Source: Chrysogorgia sp. JL179-B06
Lineage: Eukaryota > Cnidaria > Anthozoa > Scleralcyonacea > Chrysogorgiidae
Assembly: GCA_035772405.1 (NCBI GenBank)
Contig: JAYKKM010000018.1
Span: 517,001 to 581,000, forward strand
Direction: 5' to 3'
DNA length: 64,000 bases
Positions 55,045 to 64,000 of the stretch are shown here, one piece after another; the stretch's first letter is position 1; each line of letters opens with the position of its first letter. The translations under genes and the position numbers were made by a program. The notes beneath the pieces were generated by a model. The model had not been told where the DNA came from. It was given only the letters and a program-made list of their open reading frames with translations, and did not search any database.

Positions 55045-55155
55045 ACAGCTGTAGGGCTCCGTTCGAAACGTCAGTATTTGGTTACTAAAAATCTTGGCAG
55101 TTTACCACCTTTTCACTTTGCTATATATCCAAAACACTGTCTACGCAGCACTCTA
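55045..55155 (+). mobile_element. Penelope-like tail, second copy of 33440-33550
   Basis: GGGCTCCGTTCGAAACGTCA, CACCTTTTCACTTTGCTATA and CACTCTACTTTTTA are in the same order as at 33450. Confidence 0.55.
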
Positions 55156-55309
55156 CTTTTTAGACCACAACAGCTGTATTGTATTGTAGGTACATATAGG
55201 CACCATCGACGTGGCATCTTTTCTGTATCAGTATAATAATCAGTATAACGCAGTATAAGGTTGCCCTTTTTATCCAAGCCAGAGGCTCCTGTTTAAACGC
55301 TCGACTATT

Positions 55310-55535
55310 CGTTTATCACTCTTGTGGTGAACGGAGACCCCAGACTGGAATACCCAATTACTAAGGCTCCAAGAACCTATGATTTAACGTCATTATCCGA
55401 GAAGACCCGAAAGTCTTACCATTTACTGATGTTATTGTAAAGGCAGCACTTTCTCCTCAATTATTTTAAGACCCTAAGTTGGGGTCGAACCTGGATCCGG
55501 GATCGAACCTGGATTTCCAGCTGATAGACAAGTGT
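55310..55535 (-). mobile_element. SINE family D, second copy
   Basis: It holds all the shared blocks of 54345-54550. The minus-strand head ends in a duplicated GATCGAACCTGGAT (box-B region). Confidence 0.7.
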
Positions 55536-55604
55536 AGTAAAATAGTGACTTTGTCGTGGTGACAAATGTAAATATCGCTTTATAAAACGTACTGACCATG
55601 GTGA

Positions 55605-56635
55605 TTGGTAATAAATTTAGAACGTTCTAAACTGCTTATATATATAAACACATTTACCAAAATCTAACACTGGCGTAATGTTGGAGCAAAGGATGAGAAA
55701 CAGAAATGAGTTAAAATAACCACTTCCACTCGCCAACAACCAACACGGCAGTGTCGTGACAAATCAACAGTTAGTTAAGTTAGGTAGTTGCAGCTTGATG
55801 CTTGTAAAAGTTGTAAAGGTTTTGCTGTGCAAGCTGTGTTAAGTTGTCAATACTCAGAAAAACTCTGAGCTCCAGACAGGACTCGAACCCGCAACCTTCT
55901 GAATGCTAGACAGACGCTCTAACCATTGAGCCACCAGAACTCAGATGGCAGAGCAAGGTTAAATACGGTATTTAAACCTGGGACATTTGACTGGAAATTG
56001 ACTGTCACAACACGACTTGTAGTCCAACAAAAAGTCCAACAAGTATTTGTGATAACGGCAAGACTCGTCCCAGGTTTAAGAGTTGACACAGGTTTAAGTG
56101 TTAACACAGCTTGCACAGCAAAACCTTTACAGCAAAACCTTTGCAACTTTTAAATCAACAGTTAGTTGTGACTCAGCCATCGGAAAACATCCTTTATCTA
56201 ATGCGCATTGTACCGAATCCTATTCAGATGATAATTTTAGAATTCTTAAGGAATGCCACTCATTGTTCCAACTAAAGGCGATGGAATCCATTTTAATGAA
56301 GTTCCTTGATCCAATACTATGCAGACAAAAGGACTTTGTTTTCAATCTGTCACTATTTTAAGTGTCACTTCCCTATCGGGGTGATATCATCCTACCTCTT
56401 TCCCTATAAATATGCGCTCTAAGTTTCAGTTTATAAGCAGACGTAGCAGTTGATAAGTTGTCTGCTGAAATGGATTGTGCTCTTTTATTTTAAGCCTGTT
56501 TATTTCTCAAATCTTTAAACAGTTCTTCTAAGACTCATCCTTTGTTCCAACATTACGCCATTGTTAGATTTTGGTAAATGTGTTTATATATAAGCAGTTT
56601 AGAAAGTTCTAAATTTATTACCAATCACCATGTTG
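55605..56635. mobile_element. Large inverted-repeat element carrying a SINE
   Basis: Outer arms: CATGGTGATTGGTAATAAAT (55598) against ATTTATTACCAATCACCATG (56611), continuing with CTAAACTGCTTATATATA and TTTACCAAAATCTAACA. Inner arms: AAAGGTTTTGCTGTGCAAGC against GCTTGCACAGCAAAACCTTT. A family-B SINE head lies at 55855-55960 on the minus strand. Confidence 0.75.
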
Positions 56636-56859
56636 TACATATGTAAGATTGGAAAGTTGCGAATAAAACCACCTGTGGTGCACTTGTGTTGGCAGACATT
56701 CCAGCGTGAGAATGCAGTTTTTCGCATCACGATAATCCCGCAGTCCCGCGGTATAACTGTGTTTTTGAAAGAAAGTAAATTCGTTTGCACTTGTGGGCCA
56801 CCGTATGTATAATGTATCCCTATAATTAAAAATCACTTTTTATTCTTCTATCCATGTAG

Positions 56860-56951
56860 GTCTAGTGATGGTGTTAGCGACGTAGAGGAAATCGAGGCTC
56901 GTGTTGATGATGAAATAGCAAAACTTCGCTCTCATGATTCTGAATCTACAG
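56860..56951 (+). CDS. SNX25: SNX25 exon: linker after PXA
   Basis: Acceptor atccatgtag, donor CTACAG|gtatag. The split Arg closes, then SSDGVSDVEEIEARVDDEIA and KLRSHDSEST. The acidic, helical character fits the linker that precedes the conserved LLFVKK motif. Ends in phase 1. No exon is needed in the 9-kb intron before it. Confidence 0.88.
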
Positions 56952-57149
56952 GTATAGCGTTCAACGGCTGGTATTTAATTCATTTATTTCACAGTATATT
57001 TACAAAAAAGTCAATTCATTGGAAAAAGAAAATGATTTGTTCCCAAAATATTGTTAAAATTGTTTTGCCATAATATGCAGGTTCTTATGGCTATCTTTTG
57101 CAAAAGCACTGAGACTGGAAACGCTTAAATTCCACCAAATATATCGCTT

Positions 57150-57211
57150 CCGTTTATATTTATTTATTTATTTATTTGTTTGTTTGTTTGTTTGTTTGTT
57201 TGTTTGTTTGT

Positions 57212-57242
<31 letters not shown>

Positions 57243-57245
57243 TTA
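57150..57245. repeat. (TTTA)n(TTTG)n(TTTA)n microsatellite
   Basis: Compound tetranucleotide repeat of about 24 units. Confidence 0.95.
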
Positions 57246-57374
57246 GGCTTCGCAAGCTCTATAGAATATATATGTACTATTTACAATATGATTGGCCATG
57301 TTGTATCACCAATTTAGTTGGTTAACATAGTTATTTAGATGCATTCGTATTTTAAGTACGAATCCGATTTAAGT

Positions 57375-57450
57375 TCGCGGCCGATCTGTATGGGATTTAC
57401 ACGGCTCACCTTCGGCTCGTCTTGTAAATTCCATACAGATCGGTACAGAT
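57375..57450. repeat. Fold-back (CCGATCTGTATGG arms)
   Basis: CCGATCTGTATGGGATTTAC pairs with GTAAATTCCATACAGATCGG. The loop is ACGGCTCACCTTCGGCTCGT. Confidence 0.85.
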
Positions 57451-57872
57451 CATACCTTTTTGCTGTATCTATTACATGCTAGGCGTGCGTGATGTGTAGT
57501 ATATAAATATCTGATATGAGCTATTTTAGCCGAGAAAAGTTAAAGTTTATGTATATTAGACGAAAACTTTTACCGATTTGCAGATGTTGGTTAAATATTA
57601 ATTTATTTTGAATTTTCTTCATGAATTAACGAGTTATTTAAACATACATAACATACATATGTACATTTTCATACACCAACATATATGTACACATATTTAC
57701 GCTTATACATATATATGTGTGAGGTAAAAATAACAATAAAACGTATGCAGGTTGCAAGAATTACGAGAAGTTTAATAAAAATGGCAGAGTGCAGGTCGCA
57801 ACAGCGTACGTCAATTAGTGCAGTCCCAGGTTTTTGCCAAGGTTTGGGGCAAACTTTTTTGTTGTTCGTTAG

Positions 57873-57991
57873 GTGAAGCAGTCATGGCGATTCGTCAACA
57901 GCTAAGTAGTATGTTGTTCGTAAAGAAGATTTGTGAAGCTCAAATAAAGAAATTGAAGACGGGTGATGTGGATGCATCTGTACTTCATCAG
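57873..57991 (+). CDS. SNX25: SNX25 exon: linker before RGS
   Basis: Acceptor gttcgttag, donor CATCAG|gtacga. EAVMAIRQQLSSMLFVKKIC, EAQIKKLKTGDVDASVLHQ. This matches the 'IK.QI.SLLFVKK.C..RI..LQ' stretch that is highly conserved in SNX25. Phase 1 to 0. Confidence 0.95.
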
Positions 57992-58354
57992 GTACGATGT
58001 ATACCATTTTATATATATATTTCAAAAACTCATTAATATTCATTAACCAAATTGTCCAATCACATTTCCGTATTTAGTCACGCGCAAGGCTTTTATACCT
58101 GATAAAATCCATGAATACTAATCAGCATGAAAATTATATAAAGTCTTTACGAACTTTATATAAAATTCCTGCTGATTTGCATTTCATACATCAACCCAAT
58201 TTACCTCTAATAGAAAATAAAAACCAGTACACTCCCTATAGTGATTACAATCAATTGTTTTTGAAGCTATTTAAAACACTCGAACTCGCGTTTTATCATA
58301 TCTATGTATATTATATTGACGATACATATAGACGGTCGTCAAACTAAAATCATC

Positions 58355-58500
58355 AGAAAATGTTTCCGAGTCAATGTCCCGGACAGGAATCATACCTGTA
58401 ACTTTTTAATTGCCGTTGAGACTTCCTCGATAACCATTGAGCTACAGATACAAAGATGCATGAGAGAGGTTACAATAATGTACTGGTTTGATTGATACTA
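58355..58500 (-). mobile_element. SINE family B, degraded head
   Basis: CCGGACAGGAATCATACCTG and AACCATTGAGCTAC, read on the minus strand. Box B is mutated. Confidence 0.6.
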
Positions 58501-58539
58501 TAATTAATAAAAGAAAGGACACAAACTCCAAGTATATAA

Positions 58540-59480
58540 ATTTTAATATTCAGACGTTTCGCCTATTTCGCTTCTTCAGTGTATAAAATCGTTTAAAACA
58601 CTTGGCTTTAACGTGATACGGTTTAAATAAACACCATGTGAATAAATTAGTATACACAAATAAGTATGTTGGAAAAATGAGAATAAATTTAAAATGACAA
58701 GTAAACCTAAGAGAGTGTAAAAGTATGTTAAAATAATGTTAAAAATATTTACACTTAAAATTTAAATATATATAATTCTGTTTGTGGATCTAAACGCACA
58801 TCTTTTATTAAGGCCATACGGTTTTAGTGTACATATATCTCATATTATTCATTAACTTCTGTACTTCTTTTTACACGCCCCTTGTGGAAATCAGTTTCGG
58901 TTGACAGGGTTAGCGTGGTTAAATAAAGTTCTATCATCATCAGTAAGCTTCTCTTGTAAGTAAACGTTTCTCGCAGCTGTTTGCGTCGCTTGCGTTGTTA
59001 ATTTGTTCGATACCAGTAAAGTTATAATGATAAAGGTTGTGTGGCTCTTTATTAAATTGAACAGCTACTTCGCATGTCATGTTTTGGTAACCATAGCAGA
59101 CTTGAGCTTGCGGAAACGAACTTTCAGCTCAGTGCTTGTGGACCCGACATACTGAATATCACATTTATTACAGGCGACCACGTAAAACTTTCTTAAAGTG
59201 GCATTGAATATGTTGTTAAATGGGTTATGTGATTCCTGTTTTGGAACTAATGAATAACCTGTCTCTTGCATGTAGTTCTTACAAAGATCACATTTTCTTT
59301 GACATTTAAAACATCCCTTGCTCTGGTTCTCTGGTTGATTCCGGTGTTGTTTTGAGAGAAGGATTCGTGGAGGAGATGGAGGTTGTTACTGAGTATTTTT
59401 CCAATGTTGGGAAATCTAGGGTTATAATCAACTACAAGTGGAAACAGTGCTTTGTTTTGCTTGACTTTAGGTTTTAGTAT
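58540..59480 (-). mobile_element. Penelope-like element, C-terminal half with GIY-YIG domain
   Basis: On the minus strand, the frame LVVDYNPRFPNIGKILSN (about 59440) leads into CxxC-containing KCQRKCDLCKNYMQETG. The GIY-YIG endonuclease follows: YVVACNKCDIQYVGSTSTEL, KVRFRKLKSAM (59190-59085). Downstream, CACTGAAGAAGCGAAATAGG and CGAAACGTCTGAATATT form the usual tail. The reverse transcriptase is absent. Confidence 0.8.
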
Positions 59481-59515
59481 AGTTCTGCTCTAAGTATAGA
59501 TTTAGCTTTGTCGAA

Positions 59516-59930
59516 TTGCTCACGGACTACCTTGGCGTTGTTGAACAATTCCTTACAATCCTTGTTGCAACTCTGTATGGAATGGCTCCCATCAACCTTT
59601 CCAACAATGAACTTGAAGAAGATGCAAAATCGCTCCTCCGAAAAGGACCATCATTTTACTCGATGCCCAAAGATATCAATAGATTAAAGCTTGCAGAAGA
59701 TCGAGTTACCAGAGATTTTCCCTGCGGGATCAACAATACCATCATTCAGAAGGCTTAAAAATCCTTGCCTCAAAACAACACCGGAATCGACCAGAAATCC
59801 AGAGCAAGGGATGTTGTAAATGTCAAAGAAAATGTTATCTTTGCAAGAACTACATGCAAGAGACAGGTTCATTCATTAATTCCAAAACAGGAATCAATGC
59901 CACTCTAAGAACGGTATCTACATGGTCACC
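59516..59930 (+). mobile_element. Second Penelope-like fragment with internal deletion, head-to-head
   Basis: The N-terminal motif NLSNNELEEDAKSLLRKGPS, FYSMPKDINRLKLAE is joined after about 70 nt to the GIY-YIG lead-in (AACAACACCGGAATCGACC, TGCAAGAACTACATGCAAGA). The whole reverse transcriptase is deleted. It is oriented opposite to 58540-59480. Confidence 0.7.
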
Positions 59931-60129
59931 TGTAATAATAGTTTAGAATGATTTTAGATCCAAAATACAGAATTATATATTGTTGAAATTTTTAAATTTT
60001 AATTGTAAATATTTTTATTATTCTGATTACCGATGAGATGCTCTCATTGACAATTTATTTATTTATCTTATTTATCAATTGATCTTATTTATCTCGATCG
60101 CTGTATTATGTTAATTCTATACTTATTGC

Positions 60130-60365
60130 TCTGCTTTGCTGTGCTATATATGTTGTGCTGCGTGTTGCTACGTTATTCATGTATGCTATGCTACGTTGTG
60201 TAGTGTTGTGGCGTGGCATGTCTTGTCTTGTCTTGTCATGTCATGTCTTGTCATGTCATGTTATGTCATGTATGTCATGTTATGTTCTTTTCTTATCTTG
60301 TATGGTCTTGGCATGCCATGGCATCTTGTTTGTCATGTCATGTTATGTTGTTATGTTATATTGAC
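60130..60365. repeat. Degenerate (TGTCA/TGTCT)n pentamer tract
   Basis: Imperfect GTCAT / GTCTT / GTTAT repeats ending 15 bp before an SNX25 acceptor, where they may form the pyrimidine-poor intron end. Confidence 0.85.
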
Positions 60366-60379
60366 GTCTTATCTTACAG

Positions 60380-60485
60380 GATAATCCGGACCAACCAGCT
60401 CGATTTCTGCCACCCAATCAAACCTTACCTATTCTCCCATTACCTAACATTCTTGACCACAACACCACCTTATCATATTTCATAG
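60380..60485 (+). CDS. SNX25: SNX25 exon: RGS domain start
   Basis: Acceptor cttacag, donor TTCATAG|gtaagt. LPILPLPNILDHNTTLSYFI corresponds to '..PL..IL.DN.AL.FFM' at the start of the RGS domain. Phase 0 to 1. Confidence 0.92.
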
Positions 60486-60561
60486 GTAAGTTTGAAGAAA
60501 AATGCCATCACACACTTCCTGCACTCTTTTGTTCCAACTTCTGCGTGTAATTATTTTACAG

Positions 60562-60617
60562 AATTCATTGGATGGGCTGGGGGGCAAGAATACCTGTTCT
60601 TTTGGTTGGCAATAGAG
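60562..60617 (+). CDS. SNX25: SNX25 exon: RGS domain (56-nt microexon)
   Basis: Acceptor tattttacag, donor ATAGAG|gtaagg. EFIGWAGGQEYLFFWLAIE matches the 'GG..HLFFWMTVE' RGS core. The intron before it is only 76 bp. Ends in phase 0. Confidence 0.95.
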
Positions 60618-61280
60618 GTAAGGGATCTCACTAAATACTATAATTTAAATTTAATCTATATTAATAGAAACTATAGTAGCGCTACCTACAATGGCACTTC
60701 CTTCATCAGTTTCTTTCATAAAGGTAGCACGTTAGAACTGCAAGTTGTGTGCGCCGCGGGTATGGGCCAGTACGCGGTGAGAGAAAATGAGAAAAAACGC
60801 CTGCGAACTAATGCTTTCAAGATGGCGGAAACCCAGTTTCTGATGAAACATGAAACATCTCCATTTCATCTTCATAGTGTGGGTTTATATTCGGATTATG
60901 TTTTGTATTATAAATCTTTAAATTGTCGGCTGGCTATGGTTAAATACATATTTCCATTTCACTGAAAGAGACAATTGCTATATCGACATCACTATCATTG
61001 TTGCTTTCATAAACTTCTAGTTTGAGCATATGTTCATCACTGTTGTAATCCATGACGATCGAGAAGTGACCAGAAAGGGCCGACATATATTAAGATTGCT
61101 TTACAATCGACATTACGTACCAGTTAATCAACAGGCGCTTATCGCAGTTCTTAACATTATGAAAGAGACTGGGATAGAAACACCAGTGGATGACATAGAC
61201 TAGTGGTAGTATTAATAGTAATAGTAATGCAAATTATACTGTAATTTGAGTTGGATTTTCAGTTCTCGTTTCTTCTATAG

Positions 61281-61367
61281 AGCTTTCGTGTGACTGCTGA
61301 ACAACAGTTATCAATCCATGCTGAAAGAGAATTGCAACATCATGTACCTGAAAATGAAGATGCTTTA
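61281..61367 (+). CDS. SNX25: SNX25 exon: RGS domain
   Basis: Acceptor ttctatag, donor GCTTTA|gtacga. SFRVTAEQQLSIHAERELQH begins with the conserved 'YRVTAQQQL' element. 29 codons, phase 0 at both ends. The frame stays open past the donor for about 60 nt, so the exact end relies on the phase of the next exon. Confidence 0.88.
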
Positions 61368-61568
61368 GTACGACAATTTTTGCATTACTTATTTCTGATA
61401 AGCACATTATATTGTTGCATAGTATGATGCGCGCTGCTTTAATTTTTCATAAAAAGTTTGTTCAAGGAAAAGTAAATGTTTATTATAATGATACATTTCC
61501 ACTATCTCTCGAGTCGCTTCATCCAGGTGCATATAACAGAATAGCCAATGTTTTCTTGTAACCTTGTA

Positions 61569-61983
61569 CCCAGGACATTTACCACGGTAGGTCGGCGAAG
61601 CTATTTTCCGTTTCGTAAACGGTCGCTGCCAACCCTGCCGGTGTTAACCTGGAACTGAGTAAGAATGCTTTAAGTACAATGTTTTGTTTGGATTTGTCAC
61701 AGTTCCCTTCGTAGTGTGGTGCTTAGTGCGTTGGGTTGTGGTGCAAAGGATCTAGAGTTCGATTCCCGCCCCCGGGACTATTTTGTATTTTTCTTTCGTT
61801 CTTTTTTCTTTCTTTTAGGGCTGGTATTAAAATTAAGGTTATGGTTAGCAGGTTAGTGTTAATGAAATAGACTTTCGACAGAAATTCGGTCGCAGGTTTT
61901 CTCTGGAATTGTTGGAAACGATAATTTCGGTTGGCAACGACCGTTTACGAAACGGGAAACTGCGTCGGCGATAATGTCCCTGG
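61569..61983. mobile_element. MITE-like inverted repeat with a tRNA-derived SINE inside
   Basis: CCCAGGACATTTACCACGG..GTCGGCG pairs with CGTCGGCGATAATGTCCCTGGG. CGTTTCGTAAACGGTCGCTG pairs with CGACCGTTTACGAAACG. Between them, GTGGTGCTTAGTGCG (box A type) and GAGTTCGATTCCCG (box B) mark a SINE head at 61705-61775. Confidence 0.7.
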
Positions 61984-62403
61984 GATCAGTATATACCTGT
62001 ATTCAATATATACTTGTTTAAGCATAATATTTATACGAGTTAATCGTGGATGTATGATCAATTATGCTAGCTACAGTAGTTGCTTTAACGATGAAAGTTT
62101 TGCATGAACAGGTCTGCAGAGCGTTGAATACATCTCATTCATTATTGAGGTCAACAAAGTATACAAAGATAAAGGAACAAAGACTACATAAATTATCATA
62201 TCAAAACACCCAGAAATTCTGGCTGTCATGTAACCGCCCGCTCCAAGGACCAGTTTTCGCTGACCTTCCACAGTGGAGGCAAAACGCTCTGGGTACGAGG
62301 TTGGGTCATTGTGATGGCAATGACGTTTTTGTTCGTGATTGTGATCGCAATGTGATGATGATATTTACAATATCTATTATATTATGTATTCTTACCTTGG
62401 TAG

Positions 62404-62472
62404 AGATTTTCTGATGTCGAATCGGTACGCGAGGCAGCATTGAGTATTTATGACCAATACCTATCAGATATG
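62404..62472 (+). CDS. SNX25: SNX25 exon: RGS domain
   Basis: Acceptor accttggtag, donor GATATG|gtaagt. RFSDVESVREAALSIYDQYL, SDM. 'R.AA..IY.QYLS' is a standard RGS helix. 23 codons, phase 0. Confidence 0.92.
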
Positions 62473-62625
62473 GTAAGTATTATTACAACATTACCATTGA
62501 GTCTGAAAGCTGTTGGATAAACGGTAGAGAAACAGTAGAGGACACGTGCATGGACAATTTTGCGTGCATATCATTGTCCACAAAATTGTAGGTGAAACGT
62601 CTAATTGTGTCATTGTTTTCTTCAG

Positions 62626-62730
62626 GCAAGCCCTAAAGTTGAACTTGACGAAAAGCATGTAAAACAAACTCTTTCGAAAATAAAAAGTCAACAACCCTGT
62701 GCAGATTTCTTCGACTCGCTTCAAAAGCAG
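62626..62730 (+). CDS. SNX25: SNX25 exon: RGS domain, last exon in window
   Basis: Acceptor tttcttcag, donor AAGCAG|gtttgt. ASPKVELDEKHVKQTLSKIK, SQQPCADFFDSLQKQ matches 'ASPRV.VD......L......P...FDD.Q..V'. Phase 0. The next exon is beyond 62731, probably after the minisatellite. Confidence 0.93.
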
Positions 62731-62869
62731 GTTTGTTGTTCTCCTAAATGCTCACTGACTCAGTGGTTTATAACTGCGTCACTACAAACTAATTCAGAAT
62801 AATGTTTGAAAAGTCCTCTATCCGTTAACTAATAGTAATATTTTAAGGATAACCAAAATGGAAGTTGAA

Positions 62870-64000
62870 AAAGAAAAGGGGATACCAACAAAAACTCCAC
62901 ATGACAAAAATCTTACATGACAAAAATCCCACTGACAAAAACTCAGCATAACAAAAAACCCACATGACAAAATCGCTCCTGAAAATAACCCTCACTGACA
63001 AAAACTTCACATCCATAAACAAAAACTCTACATGCATAAACAAAAACTCTACATGCATAACAAAAACTCTACATGCATAAACAAAAACTCTACATGCATA
63101 AACAAAAACTCTACATGCATAACAAAAACTCTACTTGACAAAAACTCCACATGATTAAAACCCCATATGACAAAAACTCCATATCACAAAAACTCCACAT
63201 GACAAACTCCACATGATAAAAACTCCACATGACAAAAACTCCACATGACAAAAACTCCATATCACAAAAACTCCACATGACAAACTCCACATGATAAAAA
63301 CTCCACATGACAAAAACTCCACATGACAAAAACTCCACATGACAAGAACCCCACATGACAAGAACCCCACATGACAAAAACTCCACTTTACAAAAACTCC
63401 ACATGACAAAAACTCCACATGACAAAAACTCCACATGACAAAATATCCCACATGACAAAAACTCCACATGACAAAAAACCCCACATGACAAAACTCCACA
63501 TGACAAGAACTCCACATGAAAAAACGTCCACATGAAAAACGTCCACATGACAAAAACGTCCACATGACAAAAACCCATATGACAAAAACTCCACATACAT
63601 GACAAAAACTCCACATACATGATAAAAACTGCACATGACAAAAACTCCACATGACAAAAAACCCCACATGACAAAACTCCACATGACAAGAACTCCACAT
63701 GAAAAAACGTCCACATGAAAAACGTCCACATGACAAAAACGTCCACATGACAAAAACCCATATGACAAAAACTCCACATACATGACAAAAACTCCACATA
63801 CATGATAAAAACTCCACTTGACAAAAACTCCATATGACAAAAACCCCACATGACAAAAACTCCACATTATAAAAACCCCTCACTGACAAAAACTTCACAT
63901 GCATAACAAAAACTCGACATGCATAACAAAAACTCTACTTGACAAAAAGTCCACATGACAAAAAACCCCACATGACAAAACTCCACATGAAAATCGTCCA
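62870..64000. repeat. SNX25: 16-bp minisatellite (ACATGACAAAAACTCC), continues past the window
   Basis: At least 55 degenerate units. A variant unit with CTACATGCATAAACAAAAA lies at 63020-63130. A 183-bp higher-order unit starts at 63471 and repeats at 63654, with a third start near 63958. It lies in an SNX25 intron. Confidence 0.93.

Larger units (their letters stand above)
29181..62730 (+). other. SNX25: Sorting nexin 25 gene span (15 exons, 3' part beyond window)
   Basis: SNX25 belongs to the PXA-RGS-PX-nexin_C sorting nexins. Members bind phosphoinositides on endosomes, and SNX25 has been linked to TGF-beta receptor degradation. Fifteen exons with GT-AG borders and matching phases total 1,521 nt (507 codons). 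In order they give a hydrophobic N-terminal segment, a linker ending in the diagnostic SSIIDEPLQE, the PXA domain (exons to 56951), a short linker containing SSMLFVKKICEAQIKKL, and the RGS domain (from 60380). The PX and C-terminal domains and the initiator exon are not in the recognised exons. Introns range from 76 bp to about 9 kb and hold most of the repeats in the window. Identification rests on remembered family sequence, not a search. Confidence 0.9.

Noticed and set aside
60492..60965. 157-codon plus-strand frame as a gene
   Set aside because: It begins in an intron, passes through the SNX25 microexon at 60562 and runs into the next intron; only the microexon is supported.
63111..63904. 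Long minus-strand frames of about 246-249 codons at the window end
   Set aside because: They are the three readings of a 16-bp minisatellite with no stops; there is no start context, splice or domain support.
62880..64000. CRISPR-like array
   Set aside because: The 16-bp units are contiguous and degenerate, without unique spacers, in a clearly eukaryotic gene.

Overview
The window looks like AT-rich nuclear DNA of an invertebrate animal. It has spliced genes with GT-AG introns, CR1-like, R2/NeSL-like and Penelope-like retroelements, several tRNA-derived SINE families, and a very dense load of fold-back DNA transposons. I favour an anthozoan-like cnidarian. One SINE family (54345-54550, 55310-55535) resembles a repeat I associate with coral and anemone genomes, but this is from memory and was not searched.

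Three host genes can be supported. (1) Positions 1-3224, plus strand: the last three coding exons of a conserved-looking protein I cannot name. (2) Positions 8838-12034, minus strand: two coding exons of isopentenyl-diphosphate delta-isomerase (IDI1), about 222 residues, with a candidate 5' non-coding exon ending at 13550. (3) Positions 29181-62730, plus strand: fifteen phase-consistent exons (1,521 nt, 507 codons) of sorting nexin 25 (SNX25). They cover a hydrophobic N-terminal segment, the PXA domain and most of the RGS domain. The start exon, the PX domain and the C-terminal nexin domain lie outside the recognised exons.

Almost everything else is repeats. Positions 1.6-3.0 kb and 28.0-29.1 kb hold back-to-back elements sharing a TTAA target. 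Positions 3.5-8.6, 10.7-11.4, 15.9-16.3, 37.8-38.5 and 41.8-42.4 kb hold elements with palindromic terminal motifs, several with 8-bp target duplications typical of hAT transposons. A CR1-like LINE lies at 21.7-23.7 kb and an R2/NeSL-like LINE end at 24.2-25.0 kb. Positions 31.9-35.4 kb are a four-level nest: a TTAA fold-back holds a CR1 LINE, which holds a Tc1-like transposon, which holds its own miniature relative. Penelope-like fragments sit at 58.5-59.9 kb. The window ends in a minisatellite of more than 1.1 kb (62.87-64.0 kb).

The most unusual locus is in the 9-kb SNX25 intron. A degenerate DNA-virus-like element (about 48828-53425) is built as an inverted duplication with arms of about 1.2 kb. 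It carries two broken copies of a P-loop packaging-type ATPase, two copies of an unknown small ORF, a short basic protein segment, and a frameshifted RING-finger gene. A canonical histone-type mRNA 3' stem-loop (51112-51127) lies 20 nt after the RING gene's stop codon in the shifted frame. The whole element sits inside a TTAA-flanked fold-back transposon.
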